From Empedobacter sedimenti (lineage in GTDB: Bacteria; Bacteroidota; Bacteroidia; Flavobacteriales; Weeksellaceae), in contig NZ_JASCQG010000009.1 in assembly GCF_030005555.1 (NCBI RefSeq), forward strand, positions 1 through 64,000: a stretch of 64,000 bases of DNA. The letters run 5' to 3'. Within the stretch, counting starts at the first letter, position 1. Every line of letters starts with the position of its first letter. The notes under the pieces are model-generated. The model was not told the DNA's origin. It was given only the letters and a program-made list of their open reading frames with translations, and made no database searches. Below are positions 27,192 to 35,510 of this stretch, piece after piece. A program made the position numbers and the translations under genes.

Positions 27192-28106
27192 ATGAAAGTT
27201 CTCATTATAGGATTAGGATCTATTGCCCAAAAGCATATTGCAGCTTTACGACAAATAGATTCGAACGTGTCTATTTTTGCGTTGAGAAGTAATAAAAATA
27301 GTGAAGAATTTGACGGAGTTCATAACATTTATGATTTGCAAGATTTTGATGTTAAAGGAGTAGATTTTATCCTTATTTCTAATCCTACAGCGCAGCATTT
27401 TTCTACTATTAAAGATTTGATTCAATTTTCTAAACCTTTATTCATAGAAAAGCCGTTGTTTTCTGAGATTACTAAGAACTCCCAAGATTTAGTTTTAGAG
27501 ATTGAACAAAAAAATATCCCAACATATATTGCTTGCAACCTCCGTTTTTTAGATTCACTAACTGAACTTAAAAATATGATTACCAATAAAATAATTAATG
27601 AGGTTAATGCTTATTGTGGTTCATATCTTCCTAATTGGAGAACAGGCGTGGATTTCCGAAAGGTGTATAGTGCCAATAAAGAAATGGGCGGCGGTGTTCA
27701 TATAGATTTAATACACGAATTAGATTATGTATACTGGCTTTTTGGAGAACCCAAGCAAACGAGATCCTATTTTTCAAATGATTCATCATTAGATATTTCT
27801 GCTTTCGATTATGCCAATTATTTATGGAAATATGATACGTTTGCAGCATCTATTGTTTTAAATTATTATCGAAAAGATAGTAAACGAAGTATTGAAATTT
27901 TGACTTCGGATAATACTTATTATGTAAATTTGCTTAAAAATGAAATTTATAAAAACAATAATCTAATTTTCTCATCAGAACAAAGAATAGTTGATACTTA
28001 CTATAATCAAATGAAATTTTTCATTGATGAGGTTTTAGGAAATAATGGAAAGTTTAATACCATTGCGGAAGCTAATAAAATTTTAGAATTATGTATGCAG
28101 GACTAA
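27192..28106 (+). CDS. ptmF: Gfo/Idh/MocA-type oxidoreductase (PtmF-like)
   Basis: 304 aa. An N-terminal Rossmann domain 'VLIIGLGSIAQKHIAALRQ' is followed by the Gfo/Idh 'FIEKPLFSE' EKP motif (about residue 95) and a C-terminal alpha/beta domain with 'GGGVHIDLIHELDYVYWLFG'. A gene of this family (ptmF) sits in the same position in the Campylobacter legionaminic cluster. Its exact reaction is not certain to me. It overlaps the SDR gene that follows by 16 bp. Confidence 0.78.
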   Translation: MKVLIIGLGSIAQKHIAALRQIDSNVSIFALRSNKNSEEFDGVHNIYDLQDFDVKGVDFILISNPTAQHFSTIKDLIQFSKPLFIEKPLFSEITKNSQDLVLEIEQKNIPTYIACNLRFLDSLTELKNMITNKIINEVNAYCGSYLPNWRTGVDFRKVYSANKEMGGGVHIDLIHELDYVYWLFGEPKQTRSYFSNDSSLDISAFDYANYLWKYDTFAASIVLNYYRKDSKRSIEILTSDNTYYVNLLKNEIYKNNNLIFSSEQRIVDTYYNQMKFFIDEVLGNNGKFNTIAEANKILELCMQD

Positions 28107-28840
28107 AGGATAAAATCGTAATCTTAATAGGTGCTGGAGGCTTGATAGGAAGAGAATCTTTGAAACATTTGGTTGCAAATGGAGCGAAGGTTGTTGCGGT
28201 TGATATTAATGAATTTGAAAGCGATGCAGATCTTTTTCTGACATATAACGTTACTAAAACTGAAGAAATCGATAGATTACTAAAAGAAGTTCTTAATCGC
28301 TATGGTCGAATTGACGGATTAGTAAACCTTGCTTATCCGAGAACATCCGATTGGGGTAATAAATTTGAAGATATTCCGTTTGAATCGTGGCAAAATAATG
28401 TAGATATGCAGATGAATGCAGTCTTTTACATTTGTCAGAAGGTATTAGAGATAATGAAACACCAAAATAGTGGCTCGATTGTTAATATAGCTTCAATTTA
28501 TGGTGTTGTAGGTAACGATTTCACGTTATATGAAGAATATGGAGGAACATCTCCTGCTGCCTATGCAGCTATAAAAGGCGGAATTGTTAATTTTACACGA
28601 TATTTAGCTTCTTATTTCGGGAAGTATAATATTCGAGTTAATTGTATGTCTCCTGGGGGTGTTTTAGATCAAAAAAATCAGAATCCTTCTTTTATAAAAA
28701 GATACAGCGATAAATCGCCAATGAAAAGATTGGGAAATCCCACAGAAATGGCACCAGCAATCACATTTTTATTATCAGATGACGCATCCTTCATTACAGG
28801 ACATAATTTGATGGTAGATGGAGGTTGGACAAGTATTTAA
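28091..28840 (+). CDS. ptmA: Short-chain dehydrogenase/reductase (PtmA-like)
   Basis: 249 aa, classical SDR. 'VILIGAGGLIGRESLKHL' binds cofactor, the catalytic Ser is in 'IVNIASIYGVVGND', the Tyr/Lys pair is in 'SPAAYAAIKGGIVNFTRYLA' (YxxxK), and 'VDGGWTSI' ends the protein. It is homologous by position and family to PtmA of the Campylobacter flagellin-glycosylation locus. The start lies inside the end of ptmF. Confidence 0.8.
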   Translation: MYAGLKDKIVILIGAGGLIGRESLKHLVANGAKVVAVDINEFESDADLFLTYNVTKTEEIDRLLKEVLNRYGRIDGLVNLAYPRTSDWGNKFEDIPFESWQNNVDMQMNAVFYICQKVLEIMKHQNSGSIVNIASIYGVVGNDFTLYEEYGGTSPAAYAAIKGGIVNFTRYLASYFGKYNIRVNCMSPGGVLDQKNQNPSFIKRYSDKSPMKRLGNPTEMAPAITFLLSDDASFITGHNLMVDGGWTSI

Positions 28841-28868
28841 TAACCAATATTAATAAAATTTTAAAAAA

Positions 28869-29972
28869 ATGAATTATTGTACTAAATGTGTAATGCCAGA
28901 TACAAGACCTGGAATTACGTTTAACGAACAAGGAGTTTGTGCAGCTTGCCAAGCATACGAAAACAGAAAAAATGTTGATTACGACAAAAGATTTGAAGAA
29001 TTAAAAACTTTGTGTGATAAATACAGAGGAAGTAATGGTCCTAATGGCTATGATTGTATGATTGCTGTAAGTGGAGGAAAAGATTCTCATTTTCAAGTTT
29101 ATTTGTTTAAAGAAGTCTTAGGTATGAATCCCCTTCTTGTAACAGTTGAGGATAATTTCCCAATGACAGATGCTGGAATTCATAACTTAAAAAATATATC
29201 AGAAGCTTTTGGTTGTGATATAATTAGTATGAAACCTAATATTAAAGCACAAAAGGTTGCAATGAAGTATACGTTCGAGAAATATGGAAAGCCAACTTAT
29301 TTTGTTGATCGTTACATCTATACCTATCCATTGCATATGGCGGTTAAGTTTAATACGCCATTGTTAGTTTATGGTGAGAATGTAGGTTACGAATATGGAG
29401 GTGCAGGTGAAGGAGCTGTTGAAACATATTCGGCAAAAGATCAAATTAGCAATGGAGTTGGTGCAGGTATTCCTACTGAAGAACTATTAGCAAATGGATT
29501 GTCTGCAAAAGATCTTAACTTTTTTGAACCTCCAGTTGCTGCTGATTTAGATAAATTAGATCCTATCTATGTAAGTTACTTTATTGAGTGGAATAGTTTC
29601 AAAAATTATAATGTAGCTAAATCTAAAGGGTTTCATGATTTAACGCACGAATGGAGAAGAACACATCATATTGAAGATTTTGATCAAATTGACTCAAGAG
29701 CTTACTTAGTGCATTCTTGGATGAAATATCCTAAATTTGGACATGCTTCAGCAACAGATTATGCTGCAAGAATGGTAAGATATGGTCTTCTTGATAGAGA
29801 TGAGGCTTTCAAACTTGTAGAACAACACGATCATGCATTAGATCCATTATGTGTAAGAGATTTTTGTGATTTCATGGGGTATTCTGAAAACGAATTTTGG
29901 GATGTTATTGAAAAACAGTACAACACCGATTTGTTTGAGAAAGATAAAATTGGTAGATGGTTGCTAAAATAA
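28869..29972 (+). CDS. ptmG: N-acetyl sugar amidotransferase (PtmG/PseA/WbpG family)
   Basis: 367 aa. The N-terminus has Cys pairs in 'CTKCVMPDTRPGI' and 'GVCAACQAYEN', and the ATP-PPi loop 'AVSGGKDSHFQVYLF' lies at about residues 67-81. This is the family that converts an acetamido group to acetamidino on nonulosonic acids or uronic acids. Its place after ptmA suggests a 7- or 5-acetamidino legionaminic acid derivative. WbpG-type members need HisH/HisF-like partners, PseA does not; no such partners are next to it. It ends the module, followed by a strong terminator. Confidence 0.85.
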   Translation: MNYCTKCVMPDTRPGITFNEQGVCAACQAYENRKNVDYDKRFEELKTLCDKYRGSNGPNGYDCMIAVSGGKDSHFQVYLFKEVLGMNPLLVTVEDNFPMTDAGIHNLKNISEAFGCDIISMKPNIKAQKVAMKYTFEKYGKPTYFVDRYIYTYPLHMAVKFNTPLLVYGENVGYEYGGAGEGAVETYSAKDQISNGVGAGIPTEELLANGLSAKDLNFFEPPVAADLDKLDPIYVSYFIEWNSFKNYNVAKSKGFHDLTHEWRRTHHIEDFDQIDSRAYLVHSWMKYPKFGHASATDYAARMVRYGLLDRDEAFKLVEQHDHALDPLCVRDFCDFMGYSENEFWDVIEKQYNTDLFEKDKIGRWLLK

Positions 29973-30004
29973 TTAAGTATCTTTTATAAAAAAATATTAA
30001 AAAA

Positions 30005-30049
30005 ATCAGGTTTGATACATATAAACTTCGTATTGAACCTGATATTTTA
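30005..30049 (+). terminator. Terminator after the legionaminic module
   Basis: A 14-bp stem (30005-30018 with 30030-30043, two G-T pairs) and an 11-nt loop, followed by ATTTTATTTATT. It separates ptmG from the wzy gene. Confidence 0.8.
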
Positions 30050-30140
30050 TTTATTATGTAAATAAAAACTTGTATAAATCGTAACTTTCATTAAATAGAG
30101 ATATTTTGATATGTATTTAAAGTGCTGTTTATATGAGATT

Positions 30141-30178
30141 AATAGAATTTAATAGAATTTAATAGAATTTAATAGAAT
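30141..30178 (+). repeat. 10-bp tandem repeat directly ahead of wzy
   Basis: AATAGAATTT repeated three times exactly, with a partial fourth copy (AATAGAATAA), ending one base before the wzy ATG at 30180. Confidence 0.95.
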
Positions 30179-30179
30179 A

Positions 30180-31418
30180 ATGGATGTTTTTTTACAAATA
30201 ATATTGCTAATAATTTTTTTAATTTATTATAAAGGAGGTTTAAGTACTTATATTTTTCTTATATTATTACAATCAATATCATTTTTCCTACAGTTTTTTG
30301 TAGGGTATAGTAATTTAATTGAAACCTTTACTTCTGTTTTAAATTTATTATTTATAGCATTAAATACATATTTAATAATTTCTCCATGGAAAAATATTAG
30401 ATTTACTCATGTATATGTAAAAGAAAAAAAATACTTTCTTTTTTTAAAAAGATGTTTGTATTTTTTATTAATCATTAATTTATTAGTAAATAGTTTTATT
30501 TTAATAATTGTCTATACTTTTATACCAAATATTTCTGAGTTTAAAGCAGAAAGTGCATACTTAAAACTTTATGATCTAATTCCTGGCTTTGGAAATATAT
30601 TTAGATATGCATATGTGACACAAAATTTAGGTTACTTAGCTATTCCTTTTTATTTCTATTATTTAGGGAATAATAATAAAAAAAAATCAAGATGGGCTCT
30701 ATTTTTGTCCTTTTCTTCCTTACTATCTGGATTAGCATTTTATTCGAGAGCTCAAATGCTAACCTATATATTAGTATTTATTAGTTATTTTTTATTAATT
30801 AAGTTTACTTTAAACAAAAATATTCGAGATAGGATATGGAAGTTTATTAAAAAAGCAAGTATAATCGTTGTAGTAATTTTTGTAATAATTACTATTATAA
30901 GATTTTCAGCAATGGATTATTATGGAGATAGAATACCAAAACAATCTATGATAAAAGATCCAATTTTATATAGTTTTGTTGACTATGCATCACAAAGTTT
31001 TCCAAATGGGTTTATTAAGTTAGAAGAATATGAAGAAAATAAGTTGCTTTATGGGCAAGACTTATTTAGACCAATATATCAATTTTTAGATTTTTTTGGA
31101 GTTATAGAGTGGGATGGTAAGAAAGCTGATGAAAATATAGAAAAAGCTTACAATTATGATGGTGGTGCATTTAGAGGCTATACAGCTCAAATGGTTTATA
31201 ATTTTGGATATATAATAACAGTATTAATAAGTATTATTTATTATTTTATTGTAAAGAAATATGTTAGAAGTAAAATGAATATATCAATGGAAAAATTATT
31301 TGTATTAATATTATTATTAATAATCCCCTTAGTATCAATATTTTATTCAGGATTTGGTGGTTTATATTTTCCTTTTTTGTTTTTATTTTTAACGAGATTA
31401 ATATTTAGATTTAAATGA
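30180..31418 (+). CDS. wzy: O-antigen/oligosaccharide repeat-unit polymerase (Wzy-like)
   Basis: 412 aa, about ten or more hydrophobic segments over the whole length, with a larger hydrophilic loop at about residues 240-330 ('RFSAMDYYGDRIPKQSMIKDP...LYGQDLFRPIYQFLDFFG') as in Wzy proteins. 'SGLAFYSRAQMLTYIL' and 'GYTAQMVYNFGY' resemble the O-antigen polymerase group with low sequence conservation. It polymerises lipid-linked repeat units on the periplasmic face. The DNA is far more AT-rich than the flanking sugar genes, typical of the serotype-specific core. The start is placed by the end of the tandem repeat. Confidence rests on topology and position. Confidence 0.75.
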   Translation: MDVFLQIILLIIFLIYYKGGLSTYIFLILLQSISFFLQFFVGYSNLIETFTSVLNLLFIALNTYLIISPWKNIRFTHVYVKEKKYFLFLKRCLYFLLIINLLVNSFILIIVYTFIPNISEFKAESAYLKLYDLIPGFGNIFRYAYVTQNLGYLAIPFYFYYLGNNNKKKSRWALFLSFSSLLSGLAFYSRAQMLTYILVFISYFLLIKFTLNKNIRDRIWKFIKKASIIVVVIFVIITIIRFSAMDYYGDRIPKQSMIKDPILYSFVDYASQSFPNGFIKLEEYEENKLLYGQDLFRPIYQFLDFFGVIEWDGKKADENIEKAYNYDGGAFRGYTAQMVYNFGYIITVLISIIYYFIVKKYVRSKMNISMEKLFVLILLLIIPLVSIFYSGFGGLYFPFLFLFLTRLIFRFK

Positions 31419-31614
31419 TAAATGACAAGATTAAAACTTTAATAATTATATTCTTAGATATAATTATTTTAATGAAAAGCTTTTAAATTTAATGTTTCGT
31501 GTAAAAACATACAGATTAAAAGTCTCGTTTTATCATTATTAATAGCGGGATTCTCTATTAATATTTTTTATTTATGGCCTACAAGTTATATCCTATGGTA
31601 TTTATTATTAAATT
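31419..31614. other. Spacer with possible gene remnant
   Basis: 196 bp, very AT-rich. One frame is open from about 31480 to a TAA at 31626-31628 and encodes a hydrophobic stretch ('LVLSLLIAGFSINIFYLWP' and beyond) but has no start codon. It could be the tail of a decayed membrane-protein gene. No promoter or terminator is clear. Confidence 0.3.
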
Positions 31615-32769
31615 ATGAAAAAAAGTAATTTCTCTTTAGCAAGAAAATTATATTACAAAAGTTTAGAGAATGAAATATACCTTGACAAATTAATATCAGA
31701 TCAACTAAAATTTGATGATTCAAACAAATATGAGCTTATTCGTCCTCAAAAAAGTGTTGAGTATTTAAAAAGATTTGGTAAACGTTTTTTATACTTTTAT
31801 AAATTTTTATTTTTATTTTGGGAGTTTTTTAATTTTTTATATCAAACGCGTTGTTTGATAAGTGTAATCTTTAAGAAGAATTCAAGAATTATTAAAGAAG
31901 ATGATATTATTTTAGATCTTACTCCAATGTTATTACCAAGACTAAAAAATGTCAAAGTAAATCTTCCAAACACTTACATTTCTTTACAGAAGAATAAATC
32001 TGCTTTTGTTGAAAAATCTTATACTATATATGATTTTTTAAACTTTAAAGACATAATAAAAATATATTTTTATTCTATTTATTTACCATTTAATTATCGA
32101 AATAGAATAAAAAAACAAGAACATATTCTACAAACATATACAAGTTTTGAATGGTTATGTGTTTGGTTTACATTAAAAAAAATTAACCCTAATAAAATAT
32201 GGTATGGCAATCATTGTGATAGATGGGCTGTATTAATTGATAATATAAATGAGAATAATATTTTAATACAACACGGAATAGAAGATGGGAGTTTGAATCC
32301 TCCAGTAAAAATATCTAATGTAAAAAAAGCTTTTTTATTCAATACAGATCAGAAATTTTATTTTGATAAATTCATTCTTGATTGTGATTATGAACTAAAT
32401 ATATTACCAACTTCAATAGATCTAATAGATTTAACAGAGACTAATAAATTTTCTATTTTAATGATTGGAAATTATGCAATTTATGGAGATTTAGAAAAAG
32501 AAATCATTGAAAAATTAAATACATTAGAAGTAGATATTTACTTAAAACCTCACCCTAATCAACCAATTGATTATTATGATAATATGTCAATGAACTTAAA
32601 ATTTAATCTAATAAAAGATAAGAATTTCTTTCCTAAAGTCAATTTAGTTTTGGGATATAACTCAACCCTTGCTTTAGAATACTCATTGGCTGGAGTTGAT
32701 GTATTATTTTATGAGAATGATAAAGAGGTTTTTTATAAAAAATTATTTCAGAAATTTTATGAAAATTAA
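31615..32769 (+). CDS. GT-B glycosyltransferase resembling bacterial (poly)sialyltransferases
   Basis: 384 aa, without signal peptide. Three spaced motifs match those of bacterial sialyltransferases of the GT38/GT52 kind: an acidic 'GIEDGS' (E223-D224-G225), 'LKPHPNQP' (H313-P314) and 'GYNSTLALEYS' (N349-S350-T351, in place of S-S/T). The first half is poorly conserved, basic and aromatic. Because the locus makes a CMP-nonulosonate, this is the best candidate for the transferase that adds legionaminic acid. Some capsule-synthesis and glycerophosphotransferase families share the KPHP and NST pattern, so the donor is inference. It overlaps wzx by 11 bp. Confidence 0.65.
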   Translation: MKKSNFSLARKLYYKSLENEIYLDKLISDQLKFDDSNKYELIRPQKSVEYLKRFGKRFLYFYKFLFLFWEFFNFLYQTRCLISVIFKKNSRIIKEDDIILDLTPMLLPRLKNVKVNLPNTYISLQKNKSAFVEKSYTIYDFLNFKDIIKIYFYSIYLPFNYRNRIKKQEHILQTYTSFEWLCVWFTLKKINPNKIWYGNHCDRWAVLIDNINENNILIQHGIEDGSLNPPVKISNVKKAFLFNTDQKFYFDKFILDCDYELNILPTSIDLIDLTETNKFSILMIGNYAIYGDLEKEIIEKLNTLEVDIYLKPHPNQPIDYYDNMSMNLKFNLIKDKNFFPKVNLVLGYNSTLALEYSLAGVDVLFYENDKEVFYKKLFQKFYEN

Positions 32770-34042
32770 TAGTATTAAATCTCAAATTTTACTTTATAGT
32801 ATTTCAACAGGTTTAAATAGAGGAGCAATTCTTATATTGATGCCAATCTTGTTAATGATTTTTTCAACAAGCGATTTTGGAAATTATAATTATATTCAGA
32901 TAATATTTCAATTTTTTAGTCCTTTATTAGGTTTAAATCTTGCAACATCAATAAGTAGAGAAGGAGCTATTAATTATAAATTTGGTAACTATATATTAAA
33001 TAAATCTTCTAATTGGATTTTTGGAGTTGTATTACTGTTGTTGTGTTTGTACTGTATGTTATCTTCTAAGAGTCTTATTTTGTTAGGTTTGATATTAGGA
33101 GGTATAGAAGCATTACATAATATGCAACTCAATGCTTTACGTTGCATGGATAAACACATCCAATATTTTACTTTTTCTACAGTTAAAACTTTTGGATTAA
33201 TTTTAATATTTATTATATTTTTTTATTTTACTTCATCTCATAATCTGTTTGATTATATTTATTTACAGATTATTTGGGTTGTATTAATATTTTTTGTTTT
33301 CAGTTTTTTAATTAAAAAAAATGGTGAAACATATTTTCCGATAAAAGAAGCAATATTATTTTCTATTATTTTAATTCCTCATAGTGTAGCTCAGTGGGTA
33401 ATAACTGGAGCAGGGCGATTTTTTATTAAAAATTTACTAAGTGCAGAGCAGTTAGGTATATTTAGTAAAGTTTTTAATTTATCAATGATTTTGATGATTT
33501 TTAATAGTGGTATTGGTATTATTATGCCTCAATATCTAATTAAAGAATATGATAAGTGGGTTGAGGGTAGTTATCGATTAAAGTTTTATACTTACTATTC
33601 ACTTTTTTCAATTTTATTATTTATATCTACTCTAATTTTTATAAAAATTGATTTTTATTATTTAAAAATATTCAATCTCAATCAAAATGATTATTTGTTT
33701 TTATTTACTTCAAATTTTATAGGATTTTATTTATTAGGATTTTATTATTATTATTCAAACATTCTTTTTGCGTTAAGGAAAAATAAATTATTATCAATAA
33801 TTACACTAATAATATCATTGTTTTCAATAATTGTTAATTATTTTATGATTAGATATCTTAATATTTTAGGAGCTTCTATTTCTATAATTATCGTTTACTT
33901 TTTCTATTTGATTGTTTGTATTTATTATTCTATTAAATTTGAAAAAAAAATATATAATAATATTTACAAAGATATTTTGTTAATATTTATTACAATTCTT
34001 ATTATTATTTTTGTATCTATCATATTTTTAATTATAACCTAA
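32759..34042 (+). CDS. wzx: O-unit flippase (Wzx/MATE-type polysaccharide transporter)
   Basis: 427 aa from the ATG at 32759. A longer reading from 32696 overlaps the previous gene by 74 bp and adds a non-hydrophobic tail. About 12 hydrophobic segments fill the protein. The opening 'KSQILLYSISTGLNRGAILILMPILL' and 'AGRFFIKNLLSAEQLGIFSKVFNLSMILMIFNSGIGIIMPQYL' fit the polysaccharide biosynthesis (Wzx) family. It moves undecaprenyl-PP-linked repeat units across the inner membrane. It is as AT-rich as wzy. The stop overlaps fnlA's start by one base. Confidence 0.85.
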   Translation: MKINSIKSQILLYSISTGLNRGAILILMPILLMIFSTSDFGNYNYIQIIFQFFSPLLGLNLATSISREGAINYKFGNYILNKSSNWIFGVVLLLLCLYCMLSSKSLILLGLILGGIEALHNMQLNALRCMDKHIQYFTFSTVKTFGLILIFIIFFYFTSSHNLFDYIYLQIIWVVLIFFVFSFLIKKNGETYFPIKEAILFSIILIPHSVAQWVITGAGRFFIKNLLSAEQLGIFSKVFNLSMILMIFNSGIGIIMPQYLIKEYDKWVEGSYRLKFYTYYSLFSILLFISTLIFIKIDFYYLKIFNLNQNDYLFLFTSNFIGFYLLGFYYYYSNILFALRKNKLLSIITLIISLFSIIVNYFMIRYLNILGASISIIIVYFFYLIVCIYYSIKFEKKIYNNIYKDILLIFITILIIIFVSIIFLIIT

Positions 34043-35076
34043 TGCAAATAAAAAATAAAACACTTCTAATAACAGGTGGAACAGGTTCTTTTGGGACAGC
34101 TGTTCTTAATCGTTTTTTAGCGACAGATCATTTTAAAGAAATTCGCATTTTTTCTCGTGATGAGAAGAAGCAAGATGACATGCGTAACCTTTATAAAAAT
34201 GAAAAAATAAAATACTACATAGGCGATGTTCGCGATTATAGTTCCGTAGAGCCTGCAACACGTGGAGTAGATTATATTTTCCATGCGGCAGCGTTGAAGC
34301 AAGTGCCATCTTGTGAGTTTTTCCCGATGCAAGCAGTAAAAACTAATGTTGAAGGTACCCAAAACGTTATTCGTGCTGCTGCGGCAAACAAGGTACAAAA
34401 AGTAATTTGTCTTTCAACGGACAAGGCAGCTTATCCAATCAATGCCATGGGGATTTCTAAAGCGATGATGGAAAAAGTCGCTGTGGCAGAAGCAAGAAAT
34501 CTTACGGATACTGTGGTTTGTTTAACACGTTATGGAAACGTTATGGCATCGCGCGGTTCGGTGATTCCGTTGTTTTTAAATCAAATTCAGAAAGGAGAAC
34601 CAATTACAATTACTGATCCTAATATGTCGCGTTTTTTCATGTCATTGGAAGATGCTGTAGATTTGGTATTGTTCGCCTTTGAAAACGGAAATCCTGGAGA
34701 TTTATTCGTCAACAAAGCACCAGCAGGAAGCATTGGAGATTTAGCGCAAGCTTTAATCGAAATGACAGGTAAAGAAGTTCCTGTTAAGGTAATTGGAACA
34801 CGTCACGGTGAAAAATTATACGAAACACTTTGTACACGTGAAGAAATGATGAAAGCAGAAGATATGGGCGATTTCTACCGTGTTCCTGCAGATAATCGTG
34901 ATCTTAATTATGCCAAATATTTCTCAGAAGGAGAAGAAGATGTTTCTAAAATTGAAGATTACCATTCTCACAATACAGAGCAACAAGGTATTGAAGGTCT
35001 TAAGAAATTGATTTCAAAATTGCCATTAATCCGTAAAGAGATTTTCGGTGAAGATGTAATGCAATATCCTTACTAA
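34042..35076 (+). CDS. fnlA: UDP-GlcNAc 4,6-dehydratase/5-epimerase (FnlA/CapE/WbjB)
   Basis: 344 aa. An extended SDR with 'LLITGGTGSFGTAVLNRFL', the dehydratase-type Met in 'STDKAAYPINAMGISKAMME', and the characteristic 'GTRHGEKLYETLCTREEM' and C-terminal 'LPLIRKEIFGEDVMQYPY'. It starts the UDP-L-FucNAc (or L-QuiNAc/L-PneNAc) branch. GC content rises sharply here compared with wzx. It is followed by a cupin gene and then fnlB and fnlC. Confidence 0.92.
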   Translation: MQIKNKTLLITGGTGSFGTAVLNRFLATDHFKEIRIFSRDEKKQDDMRNLYKNEKIKYYIGDVRDYSSVEPATRGVDYIFHAAALKQVPSCEFFPMQAVKTNVEGTQNVIRAAAANKVQKVICLSTDKAAYPINAMGISKAMMEKVAVAEARNLTDTVVCLTRYGNVMASRGSVIPLFLNQIQKGEPITITDPNMSRFFMSLEDAVDLVLFAFENGNPGDLFVNKAPAGSIGDLAQALIEMTGKEVPVKVIGTRHGEKLYETLCTREEMMKAEDMGDFYRVPADNRDLNYAKYFSEGEEDVSKIEDYHSHNTEQQGIEGLKKLISKLPLIRKEIFGEDVMQYPY

Positions 35077-35091
35077 GTAAAAAATCGAGAT

Positions 35092-35508
35092 ATGAATGAT
35101 CTGATTTTTGAAGGTAAAAAACATGAGGACGAAAGAGGAATCATTACATTTAATAATGAATTTGATGCTTCTGAAATCAAACGTATTTACACCATAGAGA
35201 ATCATTCTTTAGATTTTATTCGAGGCTGGCAAGGGCATAAAGTTGAGCAACGTTGGTTTGCTGCTATGAAAGGTCGATTCGAAATTTCAGTCATTAAGGT
35301 TGATGATTTCGAAAATCCTTCAAAAAATTTAACCGTAAATACATATGAATTATCTGATGAAGCGTTAACTTATCTTCATGTTCCTGCGGGATGTATCACA
35401 GCGATTCAAGCTAAAGATTCTAACAATAAATTGTTGGTTTTGGCTGATTTCGCAATAGGAGAAGTGCAAGATGAATACCGTTTTCCGTTAGATTATTTTA
35501 AAAATTAA
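35092..35508 (+). CDS. WxcM-like cupin (sugar ketoisomerase-type fold)
   Basis: 138 aa. A single cupin: 'DERGIITFNNEFDASEIKRIYTIENH', 'IRGWQGHKVEQRWFAAMKGRFEISVIKVDDFENPS' and 'YLHVPAGCITAIQAKDSNNKLLVLADF' match the WxcM/FdtA-like fold. FdtA-type members isomerise dTDP-4-keto-6-deoxyhexoses. Here it is inserted between fnlA and fnlB, so a role in the UDP-L-FucNAc branch or a modification of it is possible. I cannot assign a substrate. It is 15 bp after fnlA and 2 bp before fnlB. Confidence 0.7.
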   Translation: MNDLIFEGKKHEDERGIITFNNEFDASEIKRIYTIENHSLDFIRGWQGHKVEQRWFAAMKGRFEISVIKVDDFENPSKNLTVNTYELSDEALTYLHVPAGCITAIQAKDSNNKLLVLADFAIGEVQDEYRFPLDYFKN

Positions 35509-35510
35509 CT

